Below are positions 42,207-49,954 of a stretch of DNA of 64,000 nt, piece after piece (positions within the stretch are counted from its first letter, which is position 1; each line of letters starts with the position of its first letter). This DNA comes from Pseudomonadota bacterium (lineage in GTDB: Bacteria; Chloroflexota; UBA6077; JAJPHF01), in the NCBI GenBank assembly GCA_021325365.1, contig JAJPHF010000092.1, positions 5,413-69,412 of the forward strand, in the 5' to 3' direction. Under the pieces are notes generated by a model, which was not told the DNA's origin, searched no databases, and saw only the letters and a list, made by a program, of their open reading frames with translations. Position numbers and translations under genes: made by a program.

Positions 42207-42680
42207 GTGGCCATCGACCTACGCGGCAAGAAAGTCATCGCCATCGGCGAGCGCGACGGCGTGCAGGGGCAGGCCATCGCCGCGGCGGTGCAGAGCGCCG
42301 GGGCGGAGGTGCTGCTGCAGATCACGCAGTGCTTCGTCTGAACGGCCGCGGGAGCCATGGACCTGGAGGAGCAGGAGCGCATCAAGCAGACGGTGGAGGC
42401 GAACGGCGGCGCGGACGACATCGTGGCGATCCTCGGGTCGCCCGATGCCGAGTCGGCCGGGATGTTCGCGGAGACCGTCAGCCTGGGCGATCCGACCTAC
42501 GCCGGGGCCCTGGCGGGAGTTTCGTTGAAACTCCCCGTGTATCACGTGACCGAGCCCGAGATCAAAGCCATCGTCGATCCCGCGGTGTACGCGGAGCAGA
42601 TCGAGATGATGGAGATCGCCCTGGACACCGACGCCATCCGGCAGGCCGTCCAGGAGGTGCGCGCCCGCGCGGCCGACTGA
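42207..42680 (+). CDS. grdA: Glycine reductase complex selenoprotein A, UGA read as Sec
   Basis: 157 residues with Sec45 at TGA 42339-42341. Reading through gives KKVIAIGERDGVQGQAIAAA, then TQCFVU and TAAGAMDLEEQERIK, almost exactly the GrdA active-site block CFVUTAAGAMDLE. The redox pair is C42-x-x-U45. Downstream: SAGMFAETVSLGDPTYAGAL, KLPVYHVTEPEIKAIVDPAV and YAEQIEMMEIAL, as in clostridial GrdA. The start is GTG 42207 behind AAAGGAGG. GrdA carries the carboxymethyl group from component B as a selenoether to component C, forming acetyl phosphate. Conventional callers would report a 44-codon ORF and a 107-residue ORF from ATG 42357. Last gene of the operon. Confidence 0.95.
42362..42375 (+). 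promoter_or_regulatory. Candidate SECIS hairpin in grdA
   Basis: CCTG-GAGGAG-CAGG, with the loop 25-30 bases past the UGA. It is a short stem and weaker than the grdB hairpin. Confidence 0.4.
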
Positions 42681-42717
42681 TCCCCGATCCGGCCCGGGGG
42701 TCGCCTACGGAGGCGGG

Positions 42718-42753
42718 CCCTCACCCCGACCCTCTCCCAGGGGGAGAGGGAGT
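42718..42753. repeat. CTCTCCC/GGGAGAG dispersed palindrome
   Basis: CCTCACCCCGACCCTCTCCC, then AGGGGGAGAGGGAG; a repeat type common in GC-rich genomes. A diverged half-copy lies near 48274-48292. Confidence 0.6.
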
Positions 42754-42800
42754 AAGGGAACGCCAGCGCCGGCTTCGGTATGAGCCGCTCTAGCACCCCG

Positions 42801-42844
42801 CTGGGGGCCGCGGCAGCGGATGTGTCCGCTGCCGCGGCCCCCAG
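42801..42844. terminator. 20-bp perfect hairpin between convergent grdA and DUF1116-2
   Basis: CTGGGGGCCGCGGCAGCGGA, loop TGTG, and the exact complement. It lies where two convergent transcripts meet and could serve as a bidirectional stop, though there is no U-tract. Elsewhere in the 327-base gap, 42898-42993 keeps an open + frame (VACVLAHVAGLVPLDCKPWP...) of unknown origin. Confidence 0.55.
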
Positions 42845-43007
42845 GCACCCCCCCAAGCGACAAGGAGGTTCCCGTAAGCCGGGTCCGGGGGGAAGGCGTG
42901 GCGTGCGTGCTGGCGCACGTGGCCGGCCTCGTGCCGCTCGACTGCAAGCCGTGGCCCGAGCTGTGGGCTCTGGTCGAGGGCGTCGCCTCGTAGAGCCGCG
43001 CGGCGGG

Positions 43008-44408
43008 CTACGCCGCCGGCCACCGCGCCGCGAAGGCGCGGCCGGCGGCCACGAAGCACTCGGCCGGGGGATGCACGAGCCCGGCCCCCACCTGGCCGAT
43101 GCCCGGCTCGCGGTGGGCGATCCCCGTGTTGATCACCGGCAGGATGCCGGTGCGCAGCACGCGGCGCACGTCGATGCCCAGCGGCGTCCCGCGGAAGTCG
43201 AGGATCGGCACGCGGTAGGCGTCGTGCTCCGTCACCGTGATCTCGTACATCGTCTGCGTGTGGCGCAGCGCGTCGGCCGGCGTGCCGCCCATGAACTGCA
43301 CGATGGCGGGCGCGGCAGCCATGGCGAACGCCCCGAGGCCGGTCGTCTCGGTGATCGCGCTGTCGCCGATGTCCGGGTTGGCGTCCGCGGGGCCGTAGCC
43401 CGCGAAGTACAGCCCCTCCACGATCTGGCTCGGCCCCGTGAACCAGCGCCCGCCCAGCCCGCTCACGCGGATGCCGAACTCGGTGCCATTGCGGGCCATC
43501 GTCGTGACCATCGTGCTGCCGGCCACGCCGCTCGCCGCGTCGCCGGCCAGCTTGCCGGCCAGCATCGAGAAGTTCAAGCCGAAGTGATCGTTGCCGGCGA
43601 TGAAGGCAAGCGCGGCGGCGGCCTGGTCGCTGGGCCATCCTGCCGTCGCCAGCCGCGGAGCCAGCCGCCGGAACAGCAGCGACGTGAGCGCCTTGTTGCG
43701 GTTGTGGCACTCGTCGCCCATCTGGATGGCCTCCGCGAACAGCGGACGCAGCTCGATCGGCTCGCCGCCCCGCAGCGCCGCCGCGACCAGCGGCCCGAAC
43801 ACGTCGCGGAACCACCGCAGCCGATCCAGCACGTCGGGCCCGTTGGCGCCGTAGCGCAGCGCGCGGCCTAGCCCCTCGTTGAACGCGGAGTACACGGCGC
43901 CGTCGCCCGCGGCGTCGGCCACCACGCAGAGCGGCATCGACCAGGTCGTGATGCCGGCCATCGGCCCGATCGCGCCGTGCTCGTGGCAGGGCGCGAACTC
44001 GATCTCGCCGGACGCCGCCAGGCGCTCGGCCGCCTCCGGCGTGTCGGCCAGCCCCTCGTACATCGCCGCGCCGACGACAGCGCCGCGCATCGGGCCGCAC
44101 ATGGCCTCCCAGGCGATCGGCGGCCCGGCGTGCAGGAAGGTGCGGCGCGTCATCCCCGGGATCACCTCGTGCGCCGGGCGCACGTCCACCAGCAGCGGCC
44201 GCGCCCCGAGCAGCCGCGCGGCGGCCTCCTGATTGGCGGCGTCGATCGCCGGGTCGGCCAGCAGGCGCCCCAGCGCGCCGTCGAGCGTGTCGAGCGGCGG
44301 GCGCCAGTCCACGCGCTCGACCGGCACCCCCTGCGCCGCGAGCGTGGCCGCGAACAGGTCCACGCCGACGTTCACGGCGTGCAGCGGCGTGTGGAGCAGG
44401 TCGCTCAT
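43008..44408 (-). CDS. DUF1116 protein, AllG-like subunit of an FdrA-type carbamoyltransferase (copy 2)
   Basis: 466 residues, paralogue of 18648-20111. Motifs: HAVNVGVDLFAATL, VERVDWRPPLD, ANQEAAARLLGARPLLVDVR, GPPIAWEAMCGPMRGAVVGA, APCHEHGAIGPMAGITTWSM, ARNGTEFGIRVSGLGGRWFT and GIAHREPGIGQVGAGLVHPP. The start ATG 44408 overlaps the FdrA stop by 4 bases. Third gene of the DUF2877-FdrA-DUF1116 operon, the complete set known as AllH-AllF-AllG in E. coli. Confidence 0.88.
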   Translation of the reverse strand: MSDLLHTPLHAVNVGVDLFAATLAAQGVPVERVDWRPPLDTLDGALGRLLADPAIDAANQEAAARLLGARPLLVDVRPAHEVIPGMTRRTFLHAGPPIAWEAMCGPMRGAVVGAAMYEGLADTPEAAERLAASGEIEFAPCHEHGAIGPMAGITTWSMPLCVVADAAGDGAVYSAFNEGLGRALRYGANGPDVLDRLRWFRDVFGPLVAAALRGGEPIELRPLFAEAIQMGDECHNRNKALTSLLFRRLAPRLATAGWPSDQAAAALAFIAGNDHFGLNFSMLAGKLAGDAASGVAGSTMVTTMARNGTEFGIRVSGLGGRWFTGPSQIVEGLYFAGYGPADANPDIGDSAITETTGLGAFAMAAAPAIVQFMGGTPADALRHTQTMYEITVTEHDAYRVPILDFRGTPLGIDVRRVLRTGILPVINTGIAHREPGIGQVGAGLVHPPAECFVAAGRAFAARWPAA

Positions 44409-45922
44409 CGCGGCACCTCCGGGGCGGGAAGGCCCCGCGCCAGCGCGGCGGCCACGACGGCAGCGTGGGCGTTGCGGCTGTGGACCTGGGCGCCTGCGGC
44501 TTCCAGCCGCCGGCGCTGGGCCGCGAGCCCCTGCGGGTCGCGCGCCGTCCCACACAGCGACACCACCACGGCCAGCGCCCGGCCGGCGTCGCGGGCCGTC
44601 GCCCGCGCGCGCTCGATGGCCGGGGCTAGCTCGCCGGCGGGGTCCAGGTGCGCCCCGTAGCCCAGCACCACGTCCAGCAGCACCACCTCGACCGTCGGGT
44701 CCCGCGCCGCCGCCGCGAGCGCGTCGCCGCGCAGCCCGTTGTCGATCATCGGGTGGGGGCGCCCCCGCGTGTACTCGTCGCTGCCGTAGTCCACGACCTG
44801 GTGCCGCGCCGTGCCGGGTAGCGAGCCATCGAGGTTCGAGTCGACCGCTCCCAGGCGCTCGCGCAAGAGCAGGAGCGCTTCCTGGGCGAGCGTGCCGCCG
44901 GCGAACAGGCCGCGCAGACCGCCGCCCGCGTCAGCCGCGGCGGGCGCCCCCGGCGCGGCCTCGGCCGTGGGCGCCGGCCGCCCCGCGGCTAGGGCCGTCG
45001 CGGCGTCGGCCGCCTCCGCCAGCGTGCGCGCCCACGTGACCCCGGCGGGCAGCTCGACGGGCGCCGCGCCCAGGAGGCAGGCGACGACTGGCTTGCCGCC
45101 GGCCGCCGCCGCGGCGAGTACGGCACGCGCCACCGTGGGCGACGGCGGCTTCGAGACGAGCACGACGACCCGCGTCGCCGGGTCGGCCGCCAGCAGCGCG
45201 AGCGCCCGCCGCGTGGTGCGGCCCCCGACCGCCTCCGCGAGGTCGCGCCCGCCCGTGCCGATCGCCTGCGAGACACCGACGCCCGCCTCGTCGAGGAGGC
45301 AGCTCACCTGCTGGATCCCCGTCCCCGACGCGCCGACGATGCCCACCGGGCCGGGCCGCACCGCGTTGGCGAAGCCCAGCCCCACCCCCGCGAGGATGCT
45401 GGTGCCGCAGTCCGGCCCCATTAGCAGCAGGTCGCGCTCGTCGGCCAGGGTCTTCAGGCGCACCTCGTCGGCGAGCGGGACGTTGTCGCTGAACAGGAAG
45501 ACGTGCAGGCCCGCCCGCAGCGCCTCCTCGGCCTCCAGCGCGGCGTAGACGCCGGGCACCGAGACGACGGCGAGATTGGCGGACGGGGCGCGCGTCACGG
45601 CGGCGCGCAGGCTGCGCGCCGCCACTTCCCCGAAGCGGGGCGCCGCGCCCTGGCCGCGCAGCAGCGCCAGCCCGGCGTCCAGCGCCGCGTCGGCCGCGGC
45701 CCCGTCGTCGGCGCGCACGCACAGGAGCAGGTCGCTCGGCCCCGCCGCCTCGGTCGCCGCGCTGAGGAGCCCGCTCGCGCGCAGGCTCTCCTTGTTCGCG
45801 GCCGTGCCCATGAGCGCGTCGGCGGCCTGGACGCCGGGCATCCCGCGCAGCGCCTGCGCGACCTGCATCAGGCGCACCGAGTCGGCGTAGGTGTCCTTCT
45901 CGATGCGCGCCCGCACTACCAT
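44405..45922 (-). CDS. fdrA: FdrA-family carbamoyltransferase subunit (copy 2)
   Basis: 505 residues. MVVRARIEKDTYADSVRLMQ, MGTAANKESLRASGLL, LLMGPDCGTSILAGVGLGFA, IVGASGTGIQQVSCLLDEAG, VGVSQAIGTGGRDLAEAVGG, VVVLVSKPPSPTVARAV and RGRPHPMIDNGLRGDAL follow the same order as copy 1. The GPDCGT block is the likely phosphohistidine/nucleotide-pocket equivalent of succinyl-CoA synthetase alpha, though no His is present there. The frame is open far upstream; ATG 45922 is chosen from the paralogue and its overlap region with DUF2877. Confidence 0.9.
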   Translation of the reverse strand: MVVRARIEKDTYADSVRLMQVAQALRGMPGVQAADALMGTAANKESLRASGLLSAATEAAGPSDLLLCVRADDGAAADAALDAGLALLRGQGAAPRFGEVAARSLRAAVTRAPSANLAVVSVPGVYAALEAEEALRAGLHVFLFSDNVPLADEVRLKTLADERDLLLMGPDCGTSILAGVGLGFANAVRPGPVGIVGASGTGIQQVSCLLDEAGVGVSQAIGTGGRDLAEAVGGRTTRRALALLAADPATRVVVLVSKPPSPTVARAVLAAAAAGGKPVVACLLGAAPVELPAGVTWARTLAEAADAATALAAGRPAPTAEAAPGAPAAADAGGGLRGLFAGGTLAQEALLLLRERLGAVDSNLDGSLPGTARHQVVDYGSDEYTRGRPHPMIDNGLRGDALAAAARDPTVEVVLLDVVLGYGAHLDPAGELAPAIERARATARDAGRALAVVVSLCGTARDPQGLAAQRRRLEAAGAQVHSRNAHAAVVAAALARGLPAPEVPR

Positions 45923-46989
45923 GCGCCCTCCTCCGTGGTGGGTGGCGTGGCGGCGCGCGCTTGCAGGTGCAGGCGCGCGCCGAGCAGGATGCCGAGGGCC
46001 ACGTCGGCGCCCGACGTATGGCCGAGCGCCAGCGTGCGCGCCAGCGCTCCCGCGAGGCGGCTGGCATCGGGGGCCACGAGCGCCTGCAATAGTGTACCGG
46101 CACTCTCGCCGACCGCGCCCGTCGCCGCGCAGGCCAGGAGCGCCTCGCTCACCGGCGTCGTCTGCCCCCGTGCGGCGCGCCGGATGAGGAGCCCCGCGGC
46201 CCGCCAGCGGCGGCGCTCCGGCTCGAATTCCCGCCCCAGGAAATAACCCGCGGCGAGCATCCCGCCCAGCACGTCGTCGGCGGACGGGGTCAGCCCCGGT
46301 CCCAGCCCGACGAGCGCCCGCGCCGCCGCCTCCACTCCCCCGAGGTCGTCCTGCCGCAGCGCGCGCATCAGGAGGGCGAGGTGCCTGCGGGCACGCTCCC
46401 GCCAATCCAAAGTCGCCGGCTCGCCACACCGGTTCTCGCAGACGCTGAGCCCGGCGATGAGGTAGGGCGGGGGCTCGTCCCCCGCCGCCCGGCCGGTGCC
46501 GCTCAGGTCGATAGTTCCGGCAACCGCCCTCGGCGCATCCGTCGGGGTGCCACAGACGAGGGCCGCCAGGCTCTCCGGCGGCGCCTGCTCCGCCAGGAGA
46601 TGCGACAAGGCGTCGAGCCGCGCCCGCAAGATGGTAGCGCACCAGACGAGGCTGCCAGCCGACGGCCGCGGGTCCCACAGCGCCCCGGCGCGAGCGACCA
46701 GCGCGACGGCCGCCGTCTCGACGGTCAGCTGCCCGCCGCCGACGGTCACCTGGCTCCGCGGCTCCAGGCCGAGCAGCGGCCTGTCCGGCCGCGATGCGAA
46801 GGGCAAGCGCAGCCCGAAGGGAAGCCGCTCGGCGTCTGCGGTCGTCAGGGCCACTATCCGGTCGCCGACGCGCAGGTAGGCGGCGCGCGCGTAGACGCCA
46901 AGCACCCGGGCGGGCCGGCGCGGCCCGTGGACGAGGCTCGCCACCGGCCGCGCGACCTCGACCAGCGTCCGGGCAGGCGGCTCGATCAT
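45916..46989 (-). CDS. DUF2877 protein (AllH/YlbF-like)
   Basis: 357 residues. The diagnostic GLGPGLTPSADDVLGGMLAA (about 210-229) and the C-terminal ALGHTSGADVALGILLGARL identify DUF2877. It is the first gene of the operon; its stop lies 3 bases inside the FdrA start region. Only one DUF2877 gene is present for two FdrA/DUF1116 sets. Residues around TGRAAGDEPPPYLIAGL are encoded by a copy of the dispersed palindrome (46462-46496), inserted in frame. ATG 46989 has a weak upstream site. Confidence 0.85.
   Translation of the reverse strand: MIEPPARTLVEVARPVASLVHGPRRPARVLGVYARAAYLRVGDRIVALTTADAERLPFGLRLPFASRPDRPLLGLEPRSQVTVGGGQLTVETAAVALVARAGALWDPRPSAGSLVWCATILRARLDALSHLLAEQAPPESLAALVCGTPTDAPRAVAGTIDLSGTGRAAGDEPPPYLIAGLSVCENRCGEPATLDWRERARRHLALLMRALRQDDLGGVEAAARALVGLGPGLTPSADDVLGGMLAAGYFLGREFEPERRRWRAAGLLIRRAARGQTTPVSEALLACAATGAVGESAGTLLQALVAPDASRLAGALARTLALGHTSGADVALGILLGARLHLQARAATPPTTEEGAW
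46462..46496. repeat. Dispersed palindrome inside the DUF2877 coding region
   Basis: GTAGGGCGGGGGCTCGTCCC, then CCGCCGCCCGGCCGG, nearly identical to the intergenic copy at 47143-47176. It keeps the reading frame. Confidence 0.7.
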
Positions 46990-47142
46990 GTCCCCATATC
47001 TGCGTGATGCTGCGTTTGCCAGTCGCCAAGTGGCTATTGTGCCCGTGGGACGCCCCGTCGCCGGCCATACGCAGCCATTCAGCGCCAGGACGGACGTACA
47101 GCCGCTCTCTTGGCCCTTGCGCCACTATGCATTGGCTGGATC

Positions 47143-47176
47143 GTAGGGCAGGGCCCGTCCCCTGCCGCCCGGCCGG
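47143..47176. repeat. Intergenic copy of the same palindrome
   Basis: GTAGGGCAGGGCCCGTCCCC, then TGCCGCCCGGCCGG, between the binding protein at 47189 and DUF2877. Confidence 0.7.
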
Positions 47177-47188
47177 GGCGGATTGTCC

Positions 47189-48229
47189 CTACGGCGCGCT
47201 GGGTAGCCCAAGCTCGCCGGCGACGCGGCGGGCGATGGTGAAGTCGGCGAGGTCCGACGGCTTGGCGTCGGCCGGGGCGCCGGCGGTCGCGCGCATCAGG
47301 TCGAGGTAGGCGGCCATCTGCGCGTCCGTGGGCAGGCCGTTCGGCGAGTAGGTGTCGGCCACCAGGTCGTAGGCGCGCGCCGCGTCCTCGGGCGACAGGT
47401 CCAGCCACTCCCCGATTTTCTGGATGACCAGGTCGCGCTGATTCTGGATCAGCGGCAGGGCGCGGGCGGTGGCGCGGAGCGCCCGCGCCACCTTGTCCGG
47501 CTGCTCGCGCAGCAGCGCCTCGGTGCCGCCGAAGCCCGCCTGCGGAATCTCCAGGATGGTGCCGATCCGCAGCAGCGTCGGGAAGCCGCGCTTCTCCGCG
47601 ACGAGGTTCGACGGCACCGCGGACGTGCTGGCGTCGGCGGCGTTCGACTCCAGCGCCGCGATGCGCTCCAGGTCGCCGCCGATCGCCACGATGGCCACGT
47701 CGGGCAGGTTGTAATAGTCGATCAGCTTGCGCGACTCGAACGCGGTGAGCGTGCCGAGGCTCTCCACGCCGATGCGCTTGCCGGCGAGCTGCGAGACGTC
47801 GGTGATCTCGGGACGCACGGTGAGCACGTGCTGCAGCTTCACCGAGTGGAACTGCACGATCTTCGACGGCCCACCCTGCGAGGCGTGCGCGCCGATGGCC
47901 GAGAGCAGCGTGGTGAAGTCCAGCTCGCCCGCGAGCAGCGCCGGGATCACCGAGTTGCCCCGCACCTGCACGAACTCCGGGTCCAGGCCCTCTTCCGCAT
48001 AGTAGCCGAGCCGGTCGGCCAGCGTGGCCGGCAGGAAGCTGAGCGACGGCGACGAGGTGCCGATGCCCAGGCGCTCGCGCGGGCGCGGCGCGGTGGCGGC
48101 GGGCGCCGCCGGGCTCCCCCCGGCCGCCGGCCGCGGAGGCGGCGCGGCGGGAGCGGGCTGCGCCGCCGGCGGCGCGCACGCCGCCACGAGCCCGCCGACG
48201 AGCATGGCCATCACCAGGTAGCGGTACAC
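47189..48229 (-). CDS. NMT1/TauA-type ABC solute-binding lipoprotein (4)
   Basis: 346 residues from GTG 48229, which follows GGGAGGG; the frame is open to 48319. Lipoprotein signal VYRYLVMAMLVGGLVAAC, Ala/Pro tether, then IGTSSPSLSFLPATLADRLG, YYAEEGLDPEFVQVRGNS, LLAGELDFTTLLSAIGAHAS, VSQLAGKRIGVESLGTLTAF, and a C-terminal helix pair ending RRVAGELGLPSAP. Close in architecture to the proteins at 7011 and 57977. It is upstream of the DUF2877-FdrA-DUF1116 operon on the same strand, with no permease nearby. Confidence 0.87.
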   Translation of the reverse strand: MYRYLVMAMLVGGLVAACAPPAAQPAPAAPPPRPAAGGSPAAPAATAPRPRERLGIGTSSPSLSFLPATLADRLGYYAEEGLDPEFVQVRGNSVIPALLAGELDFTTLLSAIGAHASQGGPSKIVQFHSVKLQHVLTVRPEITDVSQLAGKRIGVESLGTLTAFESRKLIDYYNLPDVAIVAIGGDLERIAALESNAADASTSAVPSNLVAEKRGFPTLLRIGTILEIPQAGFGGTEALLREQPDKVARALRATARALPLIQNQRDLVIQKIGEWLDLSPEDAARAYDLVADTYSPNGLPTDAQMAAYLDLMRATAGAPADAKPSDLADFTIARRVAGELGLPSAP

Positions 48230-48409
48230 CGGTCGTCCCTCCCCTGGCGCGCTTTCCGTCGGCCCCGCGCGCCTCACCCTCGGAGAGGGAAGGCGGAGCC
48301 GGGGAGCCGCTGGCCCCATGCCGACGGGACGCCAGGCGCGTGCTGGCTGGATTGTATGCGCGGTCGGCGCCCGCCGCCAACCGCCGCACTCGCCCCCGGC
48401 CAGCCGCCG

Positions 48410-49519
48410 TCAGGGAATGTACCGCTCGTCTTGCAGGAACAGCTCGCTGGGTATGGTGGTGCCCAGCCCGCGCGCCTGGCAGAGCTGGTAGATGCGCGCG
48501 CCGACGGCCGCGAACTGGATGCCGTCGCCGCGCAGGATCAGGCCAGTGATCTGCTCGGACGAGGTGCGGCCGGGGTGCTGGCCGAGCATCACGTCGCCCA
48601 GCAGCGGCAGGTGCTCCCAGTCCACGCGCGACGGCTGGCCCCAGTAGTCACGGCCGTGCTCGGGGATTACCTCGACGCCGCCGATAGCGTAGCGCTACCA
48701 CATCGGCCCGTGGCGGTTGGTCGTCAGCACGTCGCAGCGCTCCCAGCCCGCCAAGTCCAGCTCCAGGTCCTTCACGCCCGTGATGAACTGGCCCGGCTCC
48801 AGCCACTCGCCCAGCACCACCGGTTCGGGCGCGTTCGTCGCGGTGACGACGAAGTCGGCGCCCCGCACAGCCTCGCGCGCCGAGGCCACCGGCACGATTT
48901 CGACGCCGGCCTCGGCGCTCCAGCGCGCGGCGAACGCTTGGCTGTGACCCGGCGTCGGACTGTAGACCTGGATGCGGCTGAGCGGCCGCACCGCCGCGTT
49001 GCACAGCACCTCGGCCTGCGCTTGCCAGCCCGTGCCGATGAGCCCCATCACCCGCGCGTCCTGACGCGCCAGGTACTTCGTGCCGATGGCGGCCGTGCCC
49101 GCGACGCGGAACTTCTGCAGGTAGCCGTCGTGGATGATGGCCAGCAGCTCGCCGGTGCGCGAGCTATACAGGTACAGCAGGCCGCAGAACTTGCGATCGG
49201 GCGTGCCCGGCACGCGAATCTCGCGGAGATGGTCGCCACGCCGCACGTAGGTAATGACGTCGGAGTCGATGCGGTCGCAGACGACGTCCAGCCCGGCGAT
49301 GGCGCCCGTGAGCGAGGTCAGCGCGTGGTGGATCGGGTCGCCGCCCTCGGGGAACTGGGGGCCGTAGTCCGCGCGCTGGCGCGGCGTGAACACGCGGTAC
49401 GGGGGCGCGTTGATGGCGCGCCCCTGCGCGTGCTCGCGGTGCGCCTCCTCGAGCGCGTCGATGACCTCCGTGGCGGTCAGCACCTGTTCGACGGTCGGGT
49501 TGTCGATAATCAGCGTCAC
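48410..49519 (-). pseudogene. Ornithine cyclodeaminase/mu-crystallin family gene with in-frame amber stop
   Basis: About 369 residues if read through. N-terminal TLIIDNPTVEQVLTATEVID, the RQRADYGPQF region, RKFCGLLYLYSSRTGELLAI, catalytic KFRVAGTAAIGTKYLARQDA, Rossmann ARVMGLIGTGWQAQAEVLCN and LTTNRHGPMW are intact, then TAG (minus strand, 48695-48697). The same frame continues RYAIGGVEVIPEHGRDYWGQ and ELFLQDERYIP to 48410. The C-terminal 95 residues are well conserved in character, so the stop is recent or an error. The family includes ornithine cyclodeaminase and alanine/opine-type imine reductases. GTG 49519 follows GAGGGGG. Confidence 0.75.
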
Positions 49520-49702
49520 GCTGCCCCCTCGGCGCGAGAGTTCGAGCCGCCGCGGCCGCTCGCGTCCTAGCCCGCGGGCGCTCCTGCCACCGCGACCACG
49601 CCAGACCATCATACCGGAGATGGCACTTCGAGAGTGGCACGCTCCTTGCTTTAGACAAAGTAGGCGCGAAAGAGCGCATGAAGTGGAAAGAGGGAGGGCA
49701 AA

Positions 49703-49780
49703 ATGCCTGTGCTGCTGTGGCTTCTCGGCGTGCCCCTGGGGTTAGTTATCCTACTCTGGCTGCTTGGTATCGTCCGCTAG
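49703..49780 (+). CDS. 25-residue hydrophobic membrane peptide
   Basis: MPVLLWLLGVPLGLVILLWL then LGIVR and TAG, with GAGGGAGGG 7 bases upstream of ATG 49703 and a strong hairpin downstream. One transmembrane helix. It resembles the very short lmo0937/YqaE-sized membrane peptides in size only; function unknown. Confidence 0.5.
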   Translation: MPVLLWLLGVPLGLVILLWLLGIVR

Positions 49781-49806
49781 CCCGCTTAGATGTGATTCGG
49801 GCCCAA

Positions 49807-49849
49807 CAACCGCACGAAGCGGCGAGTGTCTTGCCGCTTCGTGCGGTTG
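49807..49849. terminator. 17-bp perfect hairpin
   Basis: CAACCGCACGAAGCGGC and its exact complement with a 9-base loop, between the small peptide gene and the convergent exported-protein gene. Confidence 0.6.
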
Positions 49850-49954
49850 TGCTGCCCACGCCCTGCCAGGTTCTCGGCTAGGTATCGTCAATAGCTCCTG
49901 CTGGTCGGCCCCTATGGCGAGTTGCCCTGATATCTGGGCGGTCTTCGCCGAGGC

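Noticed and set aside
42357..42680. A 107-residue ORF starting at ATG 42357 as an independent gene
   Set aside because: It is the 3' part of grdA after the Sec codon; it has no ribosome site of its own and the upstream frame holds the conserved GrdA N-terminus.
42841..43007. A selC (tRNA-Sec) gene next to grdA
   Set aside because: No TCA anticodon in a long tRNA-like fold could be found in this gap.
3846..48697. General amber recoding (for example pyrrolysine) suggested by two in-frame TAG codons
   Set aside because: TAG is used as the ordinary stop of many intact genes here (binding protein at 6143, 6890, integrase 9540), and no pyl genes are visible. Kept only as a low-weight question for the single genes.
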